DNA of 31,055 nt, from NCBI GenBank assembly GCA_002081555.1, contig MZNV01002991.1:1-31055 (forward strand), written 5' to 3'. The notes beneath the pieces were generated by a model that did not search any database, had not been told where the DNA came from, and saw only the letters and a list, made by a program, of their open reading frames with translations. Shown here in pieces: positions 7,863 through 18,676 of the stretch (positions within the stretch are counted from its first letter, which is position 1; every line of letters begins with the position of its first letter). The position numbers were made by a program, and so were the translations under genes. Origin of the DNA: Protostelium mycophagum. Taxonomy: Eukaryota > Evosea > Variosea > Protosteliida > Protosteliaceae.

Positions 7863-10755
7863 ATGTCTGAGAACGGAGTTAACTTCGACGATCTCCTTGA
7901 GAAGAGTGAGCAGTTAAGTGGTAATGGAGATACCTCTTTGCAGAGAAATTTGGGGCAAGTAGGTGCTCAGACGAAGAGATTGAGAGGGATTTCTGCATTG
8001 GACATACCTACGACCCAAAGCAACCTCGGTGGTATTCAGAGTGATCAACTCAAAGCGTACGTGCGCTCCCTAATCGTTTATCTGATTGGCTCGCCAGATT
8101 TTCTGTATTATCACAAGAAGGATTTGATGTCGATAAGCATTCTAGACATTTAGAAGCAATCAAGATTCGAAAGACTGCCGAGAGGGTTGCTCTTAGTGCA
8201 CCTACAGACATACAAGGATATCTGGCCCAAGAAATGCAGCTCATGCTCAGTAATATCGTGGAAGAATCCATACAAGATACTTTCAGAAGGTTTGTACAGA
8301 GATCTCTCGTGTATGATGATCTGAAGTCATTTCAGTGGACAACGAGCTCATGCACAGAGGATGGCATACAACTGGAACCAACACAAATTCAAATTATTAG
8401 ACACAAATCCACAACAGATAGCCTCACAGGTGACATCAGTACCTTCATCAAAAAATTCCAACACAAAATGTTTCTCGAATTAAAATATTCTAAACAGATC
8501 CAGTTTCTTGGTGCTCGCAGAGTGGATCACAACGGTTTGAAAACACCCAGTCTGGAGGGTAAAGGGACCAACAACCAGGCCAATATATATTCTGCCGCTG
8601 TTCTCAACACTTTCAAGAACAAACAAACTGTATCCCTCGTGACACAATTACAAGAGGCCGCCAGCACCGTTTCGGTGAGTCGAAAATGAAAAAAATAGTG
8701 GTTAAGGAATATAGAACCCGGTGTTATTAGACTGCTGGAAGGTCTTGGGACACATGTTAGGAGGGGATAGAAACACATTACCCCCATCAGAACAAGAGCT
8801 CAACTCCAAATCAGTCTCTTTCTTGGAAGAACAGTGAGTGTTTATTTTCTTCTCAGAATGTACACTGATATCCGCCGTAGATTTTTGGGCCACATGCAAG
8901 AACAGATACGTTCGCATTCCGAAGAAGCGCAGGTTGGCGGCAGGCCAGGCCCCAGCAGCATAGTTCGCTCTTATATCCGCGTATTAAAAAAGATGAACAA
9001 TGCACTGTTCAAGCAGAGCGAGGCCAGCGGGCAACCTATTTGGGCACAAGTTTTCTACTGCATCAGGTCGGGAAAAACCAAACAGATCAAAGAGGTCTTG
9101 GAAGCGACGAAGAGGGATAGAGGCGTGAACGAAATAGAGTTGGAGAGGCTTGTGGTCCAGTGGTCTGCTGAGTACGACACCGGAAGAATTTCAAACGAGA
9201 GCAGGATACAATATAATAATATGTACAAGCAGGTCAGAAAGACGAGCCAGGATCCCTTCTTGTGGATGGTCTACTCCATCATGTCTTTGGAATACCTCGA
9301 AAACGCACCACAAGAGGTCTTGAGGCATATTCAAGATTGGCTGTGGTACAGATTGCACATTATCAGAGATTCCTCGACTTCTTCCGGGCACAACAAATTG
9401 GGCGAACTGGTTGATTACATAAGACAATGTGGATCAAAATACTTCGCCAACGACGGAAGGTCACCTCTCAGCTATGTACAGATCTGCTTGCTCACACAGC
9501 AATGGAACGAGGCTGTCACTTACCTCTTCTCAATACCAGATTGTTACCGTGACGCCGTACATTTCACACTGGCTCTGCACCACTACAACTTGCTGCAGAC
9601 AGACGCTAATTGCGAGAGGAAAGAGACCGCGGATGCGAGAATTGACGCAGCCGAAACTCTGAGATCTTTCACAGAAGGATTCTCTTGTGAAGAAATAGTG
9701 GCTTATCTCTCCTTTATTCGAGAGGAGGAGCAACGTGGTGGTAGAATGAGTACCCCGAGAGATCACATGTCCAACAAAGGTGATATTGTATTTCAAAGAT
9801 CATCCTTTTTATTATCCTTCTCTTTATGCACGGTTGACTTTATATCAGACACAGCTTTCAAGAATGCATTACTTTCTCTCCATTACCCATATTATCAAGA
9901 ATTCTACAATGTATGCAAGGTGAGCAGAATTCATTAGTCTGATACAAGACTGACCACAACAGAGTGAGATTGATAAAGAGAGACTCGATACCATCTTCCT
10001 CTCTGCAGGATGGGAATTAGAAAACAAGGGAAGATATGACGAAGCCATTCAGATACTCACTATATGCCACGTGAGCACTATATTATTCAAGATTAATATA
10101 TTTATTTCCTTCTACAGCGTGAGGAGGAAGCCTGGAGAATCAGAAAAGAATACATCGGTGCACATCTAACAGACCCCGATATAGTCAAGAGCGCTATCGT
10201 TAGACAAGCACACGAAGAGCAGTCACAAAACACACAAGACAAACAGACATTCAATACTCTGTTTGATTTGATCACATATTATCAATATTATCGCGCTGGT
10301 GATTATCCCTCTGCCTTCCAGGTAATATCACTTTCTCACATTAATTAATGATCCCCTCAAACAGCTCAAGTGAATTTATTTGATTATTAAATAACATTGT
10401 TCAGGCTCTGCAGAAGGTGGACATACTTCCTCTTAATGATGATAGAAACACACTTAGCCAGAGGGTTGAGGCATATAAGAACTTGGACATAACCATACGT
10501 AACAGCTCACCCATGCTCTTTGAATCTGCCATGATCGTGCTTCACAGGCTTTTCACCAACGAATTTTACGCAAACACCATTCAATCACAAGTAATCGTTT
10601 TTTCTTGTATTCACAAAACTTATTTTCCTCAGAGAATCGTCGAAGAACTAAGACGTCAAGCGTCAGCACTGAGAACTTTTATCAATTTATTGCCATTCAA
10701 GCTGCCAAACGACACTGTGGCCAACATCACAAGGACATTGTCCATGATGTTATAA
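7863..10755 (+). CDS. NUP93: Nucleoporin NUP93 (Nic96 family)
   Basis: Exons 7863-8056, 8098-8674, 8715-8833, 8857-9779, 9855-9919, 9963-10070, 10118-10321, 10405-10590 and 10633-10755 encode 832 residues, close to human NUP93 (819). The N terminus FDDLLEKSEQLSG matches the conserved opening of the family, which anchors the Nup62 complex. The body is an alpha-solenoid: GQPIWAQVFYCIRSG, SPLSYVQICLLTQQWNEAV and KVDILPLNDDRNTLSQRVEA align with human PVWALIYYCMRCG, FLYFQVLFLTAQFEAAV and RLKLVPLNQESVEERVAAF. NUP93 is a structural scaffold of the inner ring of the nuclear pore. The third intron is 23 nt (8834-8856) and must be removed to avoid a TGA. The C terminus ends 29 bp before the convergent PP2C stop. 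Confidence 0.93.
8834..8856 (+). other. 23-nt intron in NUP93
   Basis: Begins GTGAGT, has a pyrimidine-rich middle and ends CTTCTCAG. Removal joins phase 2 to phase 2 and continues the NUP93 frame (FLEEQ then MYTDIRRRF); retention gives an immediate TGA. This is the best supported ultra-short intron of the window because it lies inside a conserved gene. Confidence 0.8.
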
Positions 10756-10784
10756 AAGATCAGTTGTTTGATTTTTATTTTTGG

Positions 10785-11985
10785 CTAAAGGAGTATGACC
10801 AGTACGGTGATGTTGTCTATACATTTGTTGTGTGAGAGCGCTTTCCTTATCAGCTCGCTTGCCATCGTGTCGGCGTCGTTGTAATTCTCGCAAAACTCCA
10901 CAGCTTCTTGTCCAGTCATCACATCCCACAACTAAAATCAATTAAACTTGTGGGCTCAATTATTATTTGACGCAAATGCTTACCCCATCCGAGGCAAGAA
11001 TGACCATTGTGTCTGTCTCTTGTAATTGTATGCAAGGTGACACGTAAGGCACAGATATTACACCCAACTTCTCGTTCTTCAAGAAGTGGTCTCCCAAGGC
11101 CCTGCTCACTGCCAGACCACCAACTCTTGTCTGATGTGGTCCAAATTCCACCCCAGAGTCGATGATTCTCTGCCGTTCTTCCGGCAATGTCGGTTTGTGG
11201 TCTGAAAATGAAATGAGAAGAGATATTTAGAGCAGGAAATACCTTTTGATAATGGTACGACACCATCTGCACGTTTTATGAAAGCGGTTGAATCACCAAC
11301 ATTCGCGCTTTGTATATACCGATAATCTGCATCACTTAATCATCTGCTGTGAGAATGTGTCTTTACCTCCGTGCTCCCAGATGAGAATAGATGTGGCTGT
11401 ACAACCTTCATATTCATACGATGATAGTTCTTCATCTAATATACGGAATGCTTCTGTCATCGGTTCTGTTTGATCTGGACTGATTTCCTCCAACAAATCT
11501 GCGAAAATCTACAAATTCGTGAGTTATTTTGGGTATCTTGGCGAAGCTTGGGAAATATTTCCGCTAAATTTTGCAGACGAGATAATATCAGGAATATTTT
11601 TCAGAGCAGAACATACCTCCGGGAATCTGTTGATGGCCTTTTGGGCACATTCTTTCCCTGCATGGCCATCATAAACAGAAAATAGTCCTCTTGTCTTGTC
11701 ATCAGTCCACGGGAATAAGATCAAGTTGGCATCCTGTTTGTCACTATGAATACAAAGGGTGAAGTACAGAATGAGGAAAATACCTCCATAGAACCACCAG
11801 TCGAGCCAAATTTCATAGACATTTTTTTGGATTTTCTGAGTCCTTTCTTGTTCATGTCTTCTCTTAGTCCGTATTCTTTTATCACCGGGTCGCCCACCTA
11901 TTTTCACTCAGTCTTTACGTGTTTGGACGTCCTTTGCTGTCTATGCAGATTATACAATTTTTTTTCTTTTGTAAAGCGAAATCAT
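10785..11985 (-). CDS. PP2C-type Ser/Thr protein phosphatase
   Basis: Complement of exons 11956-11985, 11784-11897, 11617-11733, 11367-11508, 11243-11326, 10984-11201 and 10785-10931 encodes 283 residues, a bare PPM/PP2C domain. All signature motifs are present in order: MEDA, FSVYDGHAG (metal-binding Asp), QSANVGDST, DHKP, GGLAVSRALGD, ILASDGLWDVM (split by an intron after DG) and DNITVLV. These residues coordinate two Mn/Mg ions in known PP2Cs, so the enzyme looks active. There is no signal peptide or membrane segment, suggesting a cytosolic or nuclear enzyme. The short first exon (MISLYKRKKI) is the least certain part; it is chosen because it restores an ATG in phase with a good intron (GTATAA...AAATAG). 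The exon ending RFPE joins IFADLLEE across a 108-nt intron. Confidence 0.9.
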
Positions 11986-12057
11986 GTGTTCGCGCTTAAT
12001 CTTTCTACACTGAGGCTCTGCCAAACATATTCCACAACACCATAATTGTATAACGGC

Positions 12058-12419
12058 TCAAATAATTCTCCCTAATGTCAAAGTTTTTTCAATTTCAACA
12101 TTCACTACTCGCTCTCTCACCTTCCACTCTGTTTGATCAAAAGACCTCTTCCCCTTAGATATCTCTTGCACAGTAGGTTGTCTAAATAAATCCAGTAATC
12201 TGTTTCCACTCTGTACGTCCTGGCTCTCTATTTTTGGTTCCGGCTGGGTTGGTGTGTTTTCTGCGCTCAGCATCTCCTCTGAATATGATCAGAAAAAGTT
12301 TAGTAACCTTTGGAAATTGTTTCTCGCAAAAAAATGAAGAGAACGTGATTCATACCGAGAGTGGTGCGCTTGCGACCAGTCTCTTTGGGCTTACTGGACC
12401 AATCTTCGTACAATTTCAT
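12058..12419 (-). CDS. Unknown 94-residue protein
   Basis: Complement of exons 12356-12419 and 12058-12278 (77-nt intron) gives MKLYEDWSSKPK..., a charged, probably disordered protein with a short helix-like stretch (NRLLDLFRQPTVQEI). No family recognised. A GTGAGA site after the TEWK codons (about 12109) could instead be a donor: splicing to an acceptor at about 12061 would add GELFEPLYNYGVVEY and end at a TGA (11982-11984) overlapping the PP2C ATG. The read-through form, which leaves 72 bp before PP2C, is preferred. It lies in the same orientation as PP2C. Confidence 0.45.
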
Positions 12420-12605
12420 CGTCTTTCCTCTCTTTCCTTTGAGTGTTGTGATCTAATAATTATCAATCTGTGATATAATTCTACCAATATATAATATAAA
12501 ATCACAAAAATTGATCATAAATTGCCTGCTCGTCAGCAAAAGAAATGTGGGGTGCATAACTCATTTTTCAAAATGATGCAAGACATTCACACCAATAGAA
12601 ATTTT

Positions 12606-14010
12606 TTATCTCACCTTGCTCATATCAAACAATTCATCATCCTGCTGTGTTTCCTCTTGAATATCAGGCATCTCCATATTTGAAATAGGTTGAGTATCTT
12701 CTGTTACTGGTGGTTCAAAAGAAAGTCCATCTAAGCTGACATTTCCAAAATCAAACTGAATTGAAGGGTCAGGGTTATCAAGAGCAGAGAGTAGGTCCAA
12801 TTTAGACAAGTCTTCAGCCATCTGTCTCTCCCTCTCCCTGTCTTCCTCTTCTTTCTCTTGTTGCAGCCTCTTTATCTCTTCTGCCTCTTTCTCTGCATCC
12901 TCTCTCCTCTGCCTCTCCTCTTGTCTATCTCTCTCTTCCTTCTCTCTTCTTTGTCTCTCCTCTTCCTTTCTCTCTTCTTCTCTTCTTTCTTTGTCCCTCT
13001 CCTCTCTTTCCTTTTCTTTTTTCTCTGCTTCCCTCTCCTCTCTTTCTTTTCTCTCTCTTTCCTCCTTTTCTTTTCTCTCCTTTTCCTCCTTTTCTTGCTG
13101 TTCTTTTTCCTCTTTTTCTTTTCTCTCCTTTTCTTGCTGTTCTTTTTCCTCCTTTTCTTTTTTCTCTCTTTCCCTCTCCTCTCTTTCTTTTCTCTCCTTT
13201 TCTTTTCTCTCTCTTTCCTCTTTTTCTTGCTGTTCTTTCTCTTCTCTTTCCCTCTCCTTTTCTTCTCTTTCTCTTCTCTCCTTCTCTTCTCTTTGTTTCT
13301 TCCTGTTTTCTGCTTCTTTCTTAGCTTCCTCTTCCTCTCTCTCCTTTCTATTTTCTTCTTCTTTTATCTTCTCTTCCCTCTCCCTCCTTCTCCTCTCCTC
13401 CTCTTGCTTCTGAAACAATAATTCCTGCTCAGATCAGCTTCATTGTTTACTCTGAAACAAGGCATTATTTGTGTTGTTGATCACACTTGTTTTTTGAAGA
13501 AGCTGTGGACATGTAACAACAGATTGACAAAGGAATAAAGAGACACACCTGACGTCTTGTTTCCTCCGCAATACGTGCTCGTTCCTCCTCTTTCTTTTGT
13601 TCTTGCTTTCTCGTCTGTTCATCTCGTTTAATTAATTCCCTCATCTCTTGCAGACGTTCGGCCTCCTCGGCGTCCAATACGACTTTTTTAATCTCTTTTG
13701 TTGTTTCCTTTGCTGGTTCCGGAGTTGTATCGCTGGATGATTCCGCTGGCTCTACTTCAGATGTCTGAGGCTGATCGGTTCCCTTCGTTCTCTTTTCTAT
13801 GGTTGGTGGAGAGGCTTCAGGGGAACTGAGCGCATTTTGGTTCTTCTCACCAAAAATGGCTTTCGATAAATAAGCGATTCCACCCAGAAGAGCTGCAGCT
13901 AAGAATGCAAAAGAAGTCCAGTGAGAAGCGGGACTGGATGTCTCATCCACCGCCAAGACGGTCCAAATATTCAATATGAGTATACAACCTCTCAGCAGGT
14001 GATCAGACAT
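12606..14010 (-). CDS. Membrane-anchored E/K/R-rich coiled-coil protein
   Basis: Complement of exons 13549-14010 and 12606-13409 encodes 421 residues. The N terminus has a hydrophobic, signal-like stretch (residues about 8-20, CILILNIWTVLAV) and a second hydrophobic helix (about 34-50, FAFLAAALLGGIAYL), then a Ser/Thr/Pro/Glu-rich linker. From about residue 120 to 355 it is almost entirely Glu, Lys, Arg and Gln in short repeats such as KEKEEKEQQEKE, predicting a very long single alpha helix or coiled coil, and it ends in an acidic tail (EETQQDDELFDMSK). No family recognised; database hits to trichohyalin, caldesmon or macoilin-like proteins would be compositional. It could tether organelles or the nuclear envelope, which is speculative. 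The final codons may differ: a donor after DMSK could splice to an acceptor near 12513. Confidence 0.6.
12830..13409. repeat. Purine/pyrimidine-asymmetric low-complexity tract
   Basis: About 580 bp in which the plus strand is nearly all C and T (runs such as CTCTCTTTCTTTTCTCTC) and the minus strand is nearly all A and G. It encodes the E/K/R-rich helix of the coiled-coil gene. Imperfect units of 12-36 nt (codons for KE, RE and QQEKE) point to slippage or unequal exchange. Confidence 0.7.
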
Positions 14011-14124
14011 CGAATGCTTTCGTCGATGTCGGGTAACGGTTTTTTGGCCATCAGATCTCTTTTTTCGCACACTGAATTCTGCGAGAACGCGAACAGTCTC
14101 GGCTTGAAGGAAACGGCACATCAC

Positions 14125-15836
14125 ATGGATACGAACGGAATACAAGGGGATTTCAGAGCCGATCGCAAGGAAAGTACCGAATCAAAGAACCACCATGTGC
14201 TTCAAGGAGACATGGCAAGAAATGATCATCAGGAATTAAGCTCCACACAAGGCTTCCAAGAGATAATAGACAATAGCAATCAAAACAAAGCTACGAAACT
14301 ATTTGTCGGGCAACTTCCCATCACATTTGACGAGCAGGAGGTACAATCATTTCTGATACAGTTCCTCGAAGAATGTCTAGACTCCTCGACGTCCTCGATG
14401 GTGATTGTTTCAGGTTTCAAAGGTCTTTGCAGAGTATGGAACGGTTGTGAGAGTCCAGTTGTTGAGAGATAAAAACTCAGGACAATTTAAAGGTACCGCT
14501 GAGCCTCTCTTCCCCTTCCACATCTTTTAATTCTAAAAAGGAGCGGCTTATGTACACTACGCTACAATAGAAGAATCACAAGCGGCTATAGACGCCCTGC
14601 ATGAGAAGAGAACCTATCCTCCAGCCAGAAATCCTCTGCAGGTGCATGATCATGTGTGTATGTCACTCAATTTCGCAGGTGAGATGGTCAGATACCGAGT
14701 CCAGAGTGGAGAGGACAGAAAGAAAATTATTTGTCGGGCAGATCCCCAAAGGTGTCACTGTCGAAATTCTTCAGGAGGTAAGATGTATCTGATCAGACCA
14801 GATGATCATTTATTGATACAAAACAACAGTTGTTTCAACAAGTTGGAGAGATAGAAGAGGCGAAGATGCCACCCAAATTATTCGAAGACTCGATTAGAGC
14901 CTGTGGCTTCATCCGGTACAAGCATAGATCTTCAGCTTTAGCGGCGATACAACAATTCAACGGATACACAATGGAATGTAACGGTAACATTTTCACATCA
15001 TTAGAGCTGTCTTTGCTCTCTTTCGGTGTTGACCTGTGGGAAAACAAATGTAAATAAAATGAAATTAAATTGATTTCTGATAGGAATACAATCAAATCTG
15101 GTTGTGAGATTCGCAGAGACAGAGAAGGAGAAGATAGAGAGGTTGAATCACAACACACCGACACAGAATTACTCCGCGGCAAAGAATGTTGTGACACAAC
15201 CATTTATGCAAAACGTTCCTGTACTCGCTCCCAATGTTTCAATCCCAGGGCTATACAACCCTACTGCTGCAGTTCCACAGATACAACCACAATTATTAAA
15301 TTCGGTGATCACCAATCTGTGGGCCAATTGGACCAACACGTTCACCGCTATACAACAGATGGCCGGTTTGAATTACGCAGCACAAAATCAGTACAACGCG
15401 CCACAGTATATCAACCCCAATTATTCACAAATGTACAACCAACAAACAGGATATGGACAGATCAACAACACGAGTGCCCCTCTTCAACCGCAAGGGAACG
15501 CCGCCCACGCAGGAGCGAGGAATGGAAACAAATGCAACTTGTTTATACACGGCATTCCTCCACATTATGCAAATGAGGATGTGAGAGGGATGTTTGTACA
15601 TTTTGGAAATATTACACATTTGAACGTGCCGAGGGATCACAACACTCTGAGTAACAAGGGATATGGTGTGTAGTAAATGATCTAACATCTTCGAAATATT
15701 CAACCATTCAGCCTTCTTGTCTTTTTCAGACCCGGAGAGCGCACAGAGGGCGATAGAGGAGATGAACGGAACACCTATCAATGGAAAACGATTGAGAGTA
15801 TTGATCAAAGAAGAGAGGGGTTCTAATCCATATTGA
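14125..15836 (+). CDS. CELF: CELF/Bruno-like RNA-binding protein, three RRMs
   Basis: Exons 14125-14340, 14414-14492, 14541-14641, 14679-14777, 14830-14983, 15084-15665 and 15712-15836 give 451 residues. RRM1 (about 57-135) has RNP2 KLFVGQLP; RRM2 (about 148-230) has RKLFVGQIPKG and ends VVRFAETEKEKIERL, close to the CELF sequence VVKFADTQKDKEQKR. A 130-residue Asn/Gln/Pro/Tyr-rich linker precedes RRM3 (about 362-445), with NLFIHGIP and RNP1 NKGYAFLSFSDPESAQ. The protein ends ...NPY, as CELF proteins end in KPY. CELF proteins control splicing, translation and mRNA decay by binding U/G-rich RNA. The start is uncertain: the frame is open upstream (ATGs at 14014 and 14026), but those would sit 3-15 bp from the divergent ATG at 14010, so 14125 is preferred. 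Confidence 0.88.
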
Positions 15837-15856
15837 TAAATGTTCATCATCTTTTA

Positions 15857-17681
15857 TTAAGGTCTCTGGCCTGAGTGTTCATTCAGCACGATCATTTATA
15901 TTTTATTGTGCATGACACAAGTGATGAAGTAATTGTTGATTTACCTGGTTGAGAAGCCATACCGAACTGATTCATGATGCTTCCTAAGGCCTCAGGGTTC
16001 TGCATCAAGTTGTTCGCCCTGAAAACATCAGAGAAGCATTAGATCATCACGACTCACATGTCAACCATCTGAGGGTTGCTCATGAGTTGTTGTGCCATGT
16101 TCTGGAACATCGGGTTGTTGAGCATAGAGGAGATACCGTCAGCACCTCCAAACATAGAGCCCATGCGTTCCATCACTTCAGGATTATTCAACATTCCTCC
16201 GATGTCCATTCCTCCGGGAGCAGCAGCGCTCTGTCCCCATCAGATTACAGCAATAATATTAATGTTGAGAAGCTAGTTTTAATTGAATACTTCCTCTTTA
16301 GCAAATTTTGTTTTGTCATAACAATTTGTTTCCTTCGCAACTCGCAGCGATACGAAGAGATTCTCTTCGGCCACAATCCGAATCAGATATACAGAAATAA
16401 TGATATACTGACTGGTGTGGTCTCGGTCAATCTCTTCTGTGCTGCTTCCAAAGAACTCTTGAAGGACTCTGAAGAAGGTTCAAGCTCAAGGGCTCTGTTG
16501 TAGTTGGATACGGCCTCTGAATATTTGCCAAGCTGGAAATTGGCCAGACTGTAATCGTGAGCGTTGAAAATGTACACCACTGCAGCGCGGTATTTTGTTG
16601 CGGCAGAGCCGAAGTCAAAGATGATCGTTCCGCTTTTCATTACAAAGCCCATGATGAGCATCCCGTCCATCATGGTGTGTTGAGAGATATTAAAAAATGT
16701 TGGATGAAAATTTACCCCATTCTTCCCCAGCCTTTTGAATAGTTGGGGTCAACAGATGTAGCGGAAATCCCATCTTTCAATGCCGCCTCATGATCACCGC
16801 TCTGGCTGTGCGCAGCAGCTCTGTTCGATTAAGTTTTAAGAAGAAAATATATCACTTGCACCTGTTGGAATAATATATGGCGTTATTTGGGTTCAATTCT
16901 ATGGCTTGGTTGTACTTGTTAATGGCCAGGGCGTAATCTTTCTTCTGAAGAGCGGCATTACCCTCACCCTTCAATTTCTCTGCAGCCTCCAAATCAGCTG
17001 GTGTGGGATCCTGAATCATCAATTCATGATGCGAAAAAAAGAATTGTTACCTTCCTCACGGGTTCTGGTGCTCTTGGTGCCTCCTTCGCCGGTTCAGCCT
17101 TCTCAGTTGTGGTTGCAGTAGCAGTTTGCGGCTTAGCAGGGAAGTACTTCTCAATAAACTTCTCGCGTGCTCTCAAGAAGCGGGTCTCATATTCTGTATG
17201 ATGATTATTGAAAGAGATTAAATCTAAATAAGAGACTGACCAGCTGAGCCAGGGTTGACACCATTGAAAAGACCCTTGGATTTGACGGACTGCATGTAAG
17301 TGACAAATTTGGTCTCAATATCATTAGGATCAGGAAGACGGTTGTTTAATTCCTGTTGCTTCTTTCTCTAAAAAAAGTTAAATTAACATCTAGGATTGAC
17401 TAATCGGTCATTACCAATGATTCGAGCGCTTCTGCTAATTTTTCTCTGTTGGAAGAACCAATGGCCAGTAATTGAGGTAAATCTTGAGGTTGTCCAAGTG
17501 ATAAGCGGGTACGAGTCGCCTCATCGGCGAGATCGAGAGAGAATGCAGATGAAAGACATTGCGTCGCCACATCTAAAGATTCTATCGAGTCCTCATTGAG
17601 TCCAGAAGTCTTAAGAGATTGAAGGTACTCAAGAATATTATATAGAACCTGCTCGCGTGGTAATGATGCAGAATCAGCCAT
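15857..17681 (-). CDS. SGT: SGT/SGTA co-chaperone with TPR repeats
   Basis: Complement of exons 17415-17681, 17241-17367, 17051-17193, 16862-17010, 16716-16820, 16413-16548, 16058-16230, 15945-16018 and 15857-15870 encodes 395 residues. The N-terminal dimerisation domain (LNEDSIESLDVATQCLSSAF) matches SGTA, which has LSSDAQESLEVAIQCLETAF. An Ala/Glu/Pro linker leads to three TPR motifs (about 190-310: KLKGEGNAALQKKDYALA, IYYSNRAAAHSQSGDHEAA, NYSKGWGRMGLANFQLGKY) that in the family bind Hsp70/Hsp90 C termini. The C terminus is Met/Asn/Gln-rich with Sti1-like repeats (NPMFQNMAQQLMSNPQMVD), which capture tail-anchored proteins for the GET pathway. The last exon has 14 nt (QRP and stop); read-through would add 17 other residues. 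The stop is 20 bp from the convergent CELF stop. Confidence 0.9.
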
Positions 17682-17773
17682 TGTTCACAGAAACTGAGAT
17701 GATCTGAAGGGAAAAATAAAATATATTTTTTATTTTGCGGAATTTTACAATCGACAATTTAAAATAAGACTTT

Positions 17774-18000
17774 TTATTTATATTGCTCGAGGTCGTCCCA
17801 GAGGATTTGCTTTCCTCCAGCCTCAAGATCCACATATTCTTACCACCCAATGACATCATTCCAACCACATGCAGAATACCATATTGATTGCCACGTCGGG
17901 AATCGAGCAGAAGCTCATCTTCTTGATTGCCTTGGAGCCGTCTTGACCGTTGTAGATTGGATTGGAATTTGTAACGCAATAATAGTCTTTTTGTCGGCAT
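17774..18000 (-). CDS. Unknown 61-residue basic/acidic small protein
   Basis: Complement of exons 17880-18000 and 17774-17838 with a 41-nt intron. The first half is basic (MPTKRLLLRYKFQSN), the second acidic and ending GGKQILWDDLEQYK. The spliced end looks clearly coding, whereas read-through of the intron gives a weaker tail to 17674. No family recognised. Its ATG overlaps the divergent ATG of the calmodulin-like gene on the other strand (CATG at 17998-18001), so either this start or that one may lie in a different exon. SGT follows 92 bp downstream on the same strand. Confidence 0.45.
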
Positions 18001-18619
18001 GCTGCAGCTTTCCGAAGAGGATACAAATGAGTTCAGAGAGATCTTCGACCTGGTGGATCAAGATGGCAGTGGAAAGATATCACCTGCAGAGCTTGGAGAA
18101 CTGACGAAGAAGCTCGGACTCAAATACACAGAGGTGGTTTGAATGTGCTTTAAAGCTGAAAGACACAGAGTCAATTAGAATTAATGGTGAGGGAGATAGA
18201 CATTGATAAAAATGGAGAAATCGATTTTGATGGTGAGGTTTACATTTTCCAAGATGGACTTTCTGATGTCCCAAGAATTCATCTCTGTCATGTCTAGACA
18301 AGTACAACCCACCTATAACTCTGCAGAATTAAAGTATGCTTTTAAGGTGTTCAGGTGAGTCTGGCGCCGGTGTCGATTTTACATTAACACAAAACAGCAC
18401 CCATCCTGTTGAAGGAATGATCAACATGAGCGATGTCGAGCACGCTCTCACTTCATGGACTGCAGATCGTTTGCCAAGAGAAAAAGCACACAGATTGATG
18501 AAACAGGTAAGACAAGCATGAGAAAACACTCTTGATCGTGTTCATTTTCCCAGATGAACCCAGATGGGCAACAAGAAATTGATTATGCAGAATTTGTAAA
18601 CGTGATGACCTTCACATGA
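17999..18619 (+). CDS. Calmodulin-like EF-hand protein
   Basis: Exons 17999-18133, 18169-18232, 18276-18354, 18398-18506 and 18554-18619 encode 150 residues, calmodulin length. It starts MLQLSEEDTNEFREIFDLVD, like calmodulin LTEEQIAEFKEAFSLFD. EF1 (DQDGSGKISPAE) and EF2 (DIDKNGEIDFDEF) have full calcium ligands. EF3 is lost: after AFKVF the loop reads STHPVEGMINMSDVE without the acidic ligands. EF4 (MNPDGQQEIDYAEF) is only partly conserved. The FMSVM-type helix is SVMSRQ. It resembles centrin or divergent CaM-like sensors, with calcium sensing probably confined to the N lobe. The first Met lies directly at the family N terminus, which supports this start despite the overlap with the minus-strand ATG. 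Confidence 0.85.
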
Positions 18620-18676
18620 ACATTTTGAAAATATAGATATTCATAAATAAATGTAAGATAAAGACTGTACATGAGT

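Noticed and set aside
8291-8300. GTTTGTACAG as a 10-nt intron in NUP93
   Set aside because: It is far too short, and the frame continues through it as normal NUP93-like sequence.
11520-11616. Extra PP2C exon (RKYFPSFAKIPK) inside the third intron
   Set aside because: It keeps phase, but RFPE joined directly to IFADLLEE fits the PP2C fold, and the insertion is not seen in the family.
12858-13421. Long hydrophobic Leu/Phe/Ser plus-strand frames
   Set aside because: They are the antisense reading of the E/K/R repeat (TTC/CTC versus GAA/GAG) and have no start, splice or family support.
15666-15730. CELF last-intron acceptor at the TTTTTCAG before GACCCGG
   Set aside because: It would delete the RNP1 aromatic residues; the earlier CATTCAG acceptor restores GYAFLSF.
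17850-18104. Plus-strand frame with a hydrophobic stretch upstream of the calmodulin-like gene
   Set aside because: It overlaps calmodulin exon 1 in another frame and is antisense to the better spliced 61-residue gene; no domain is present.
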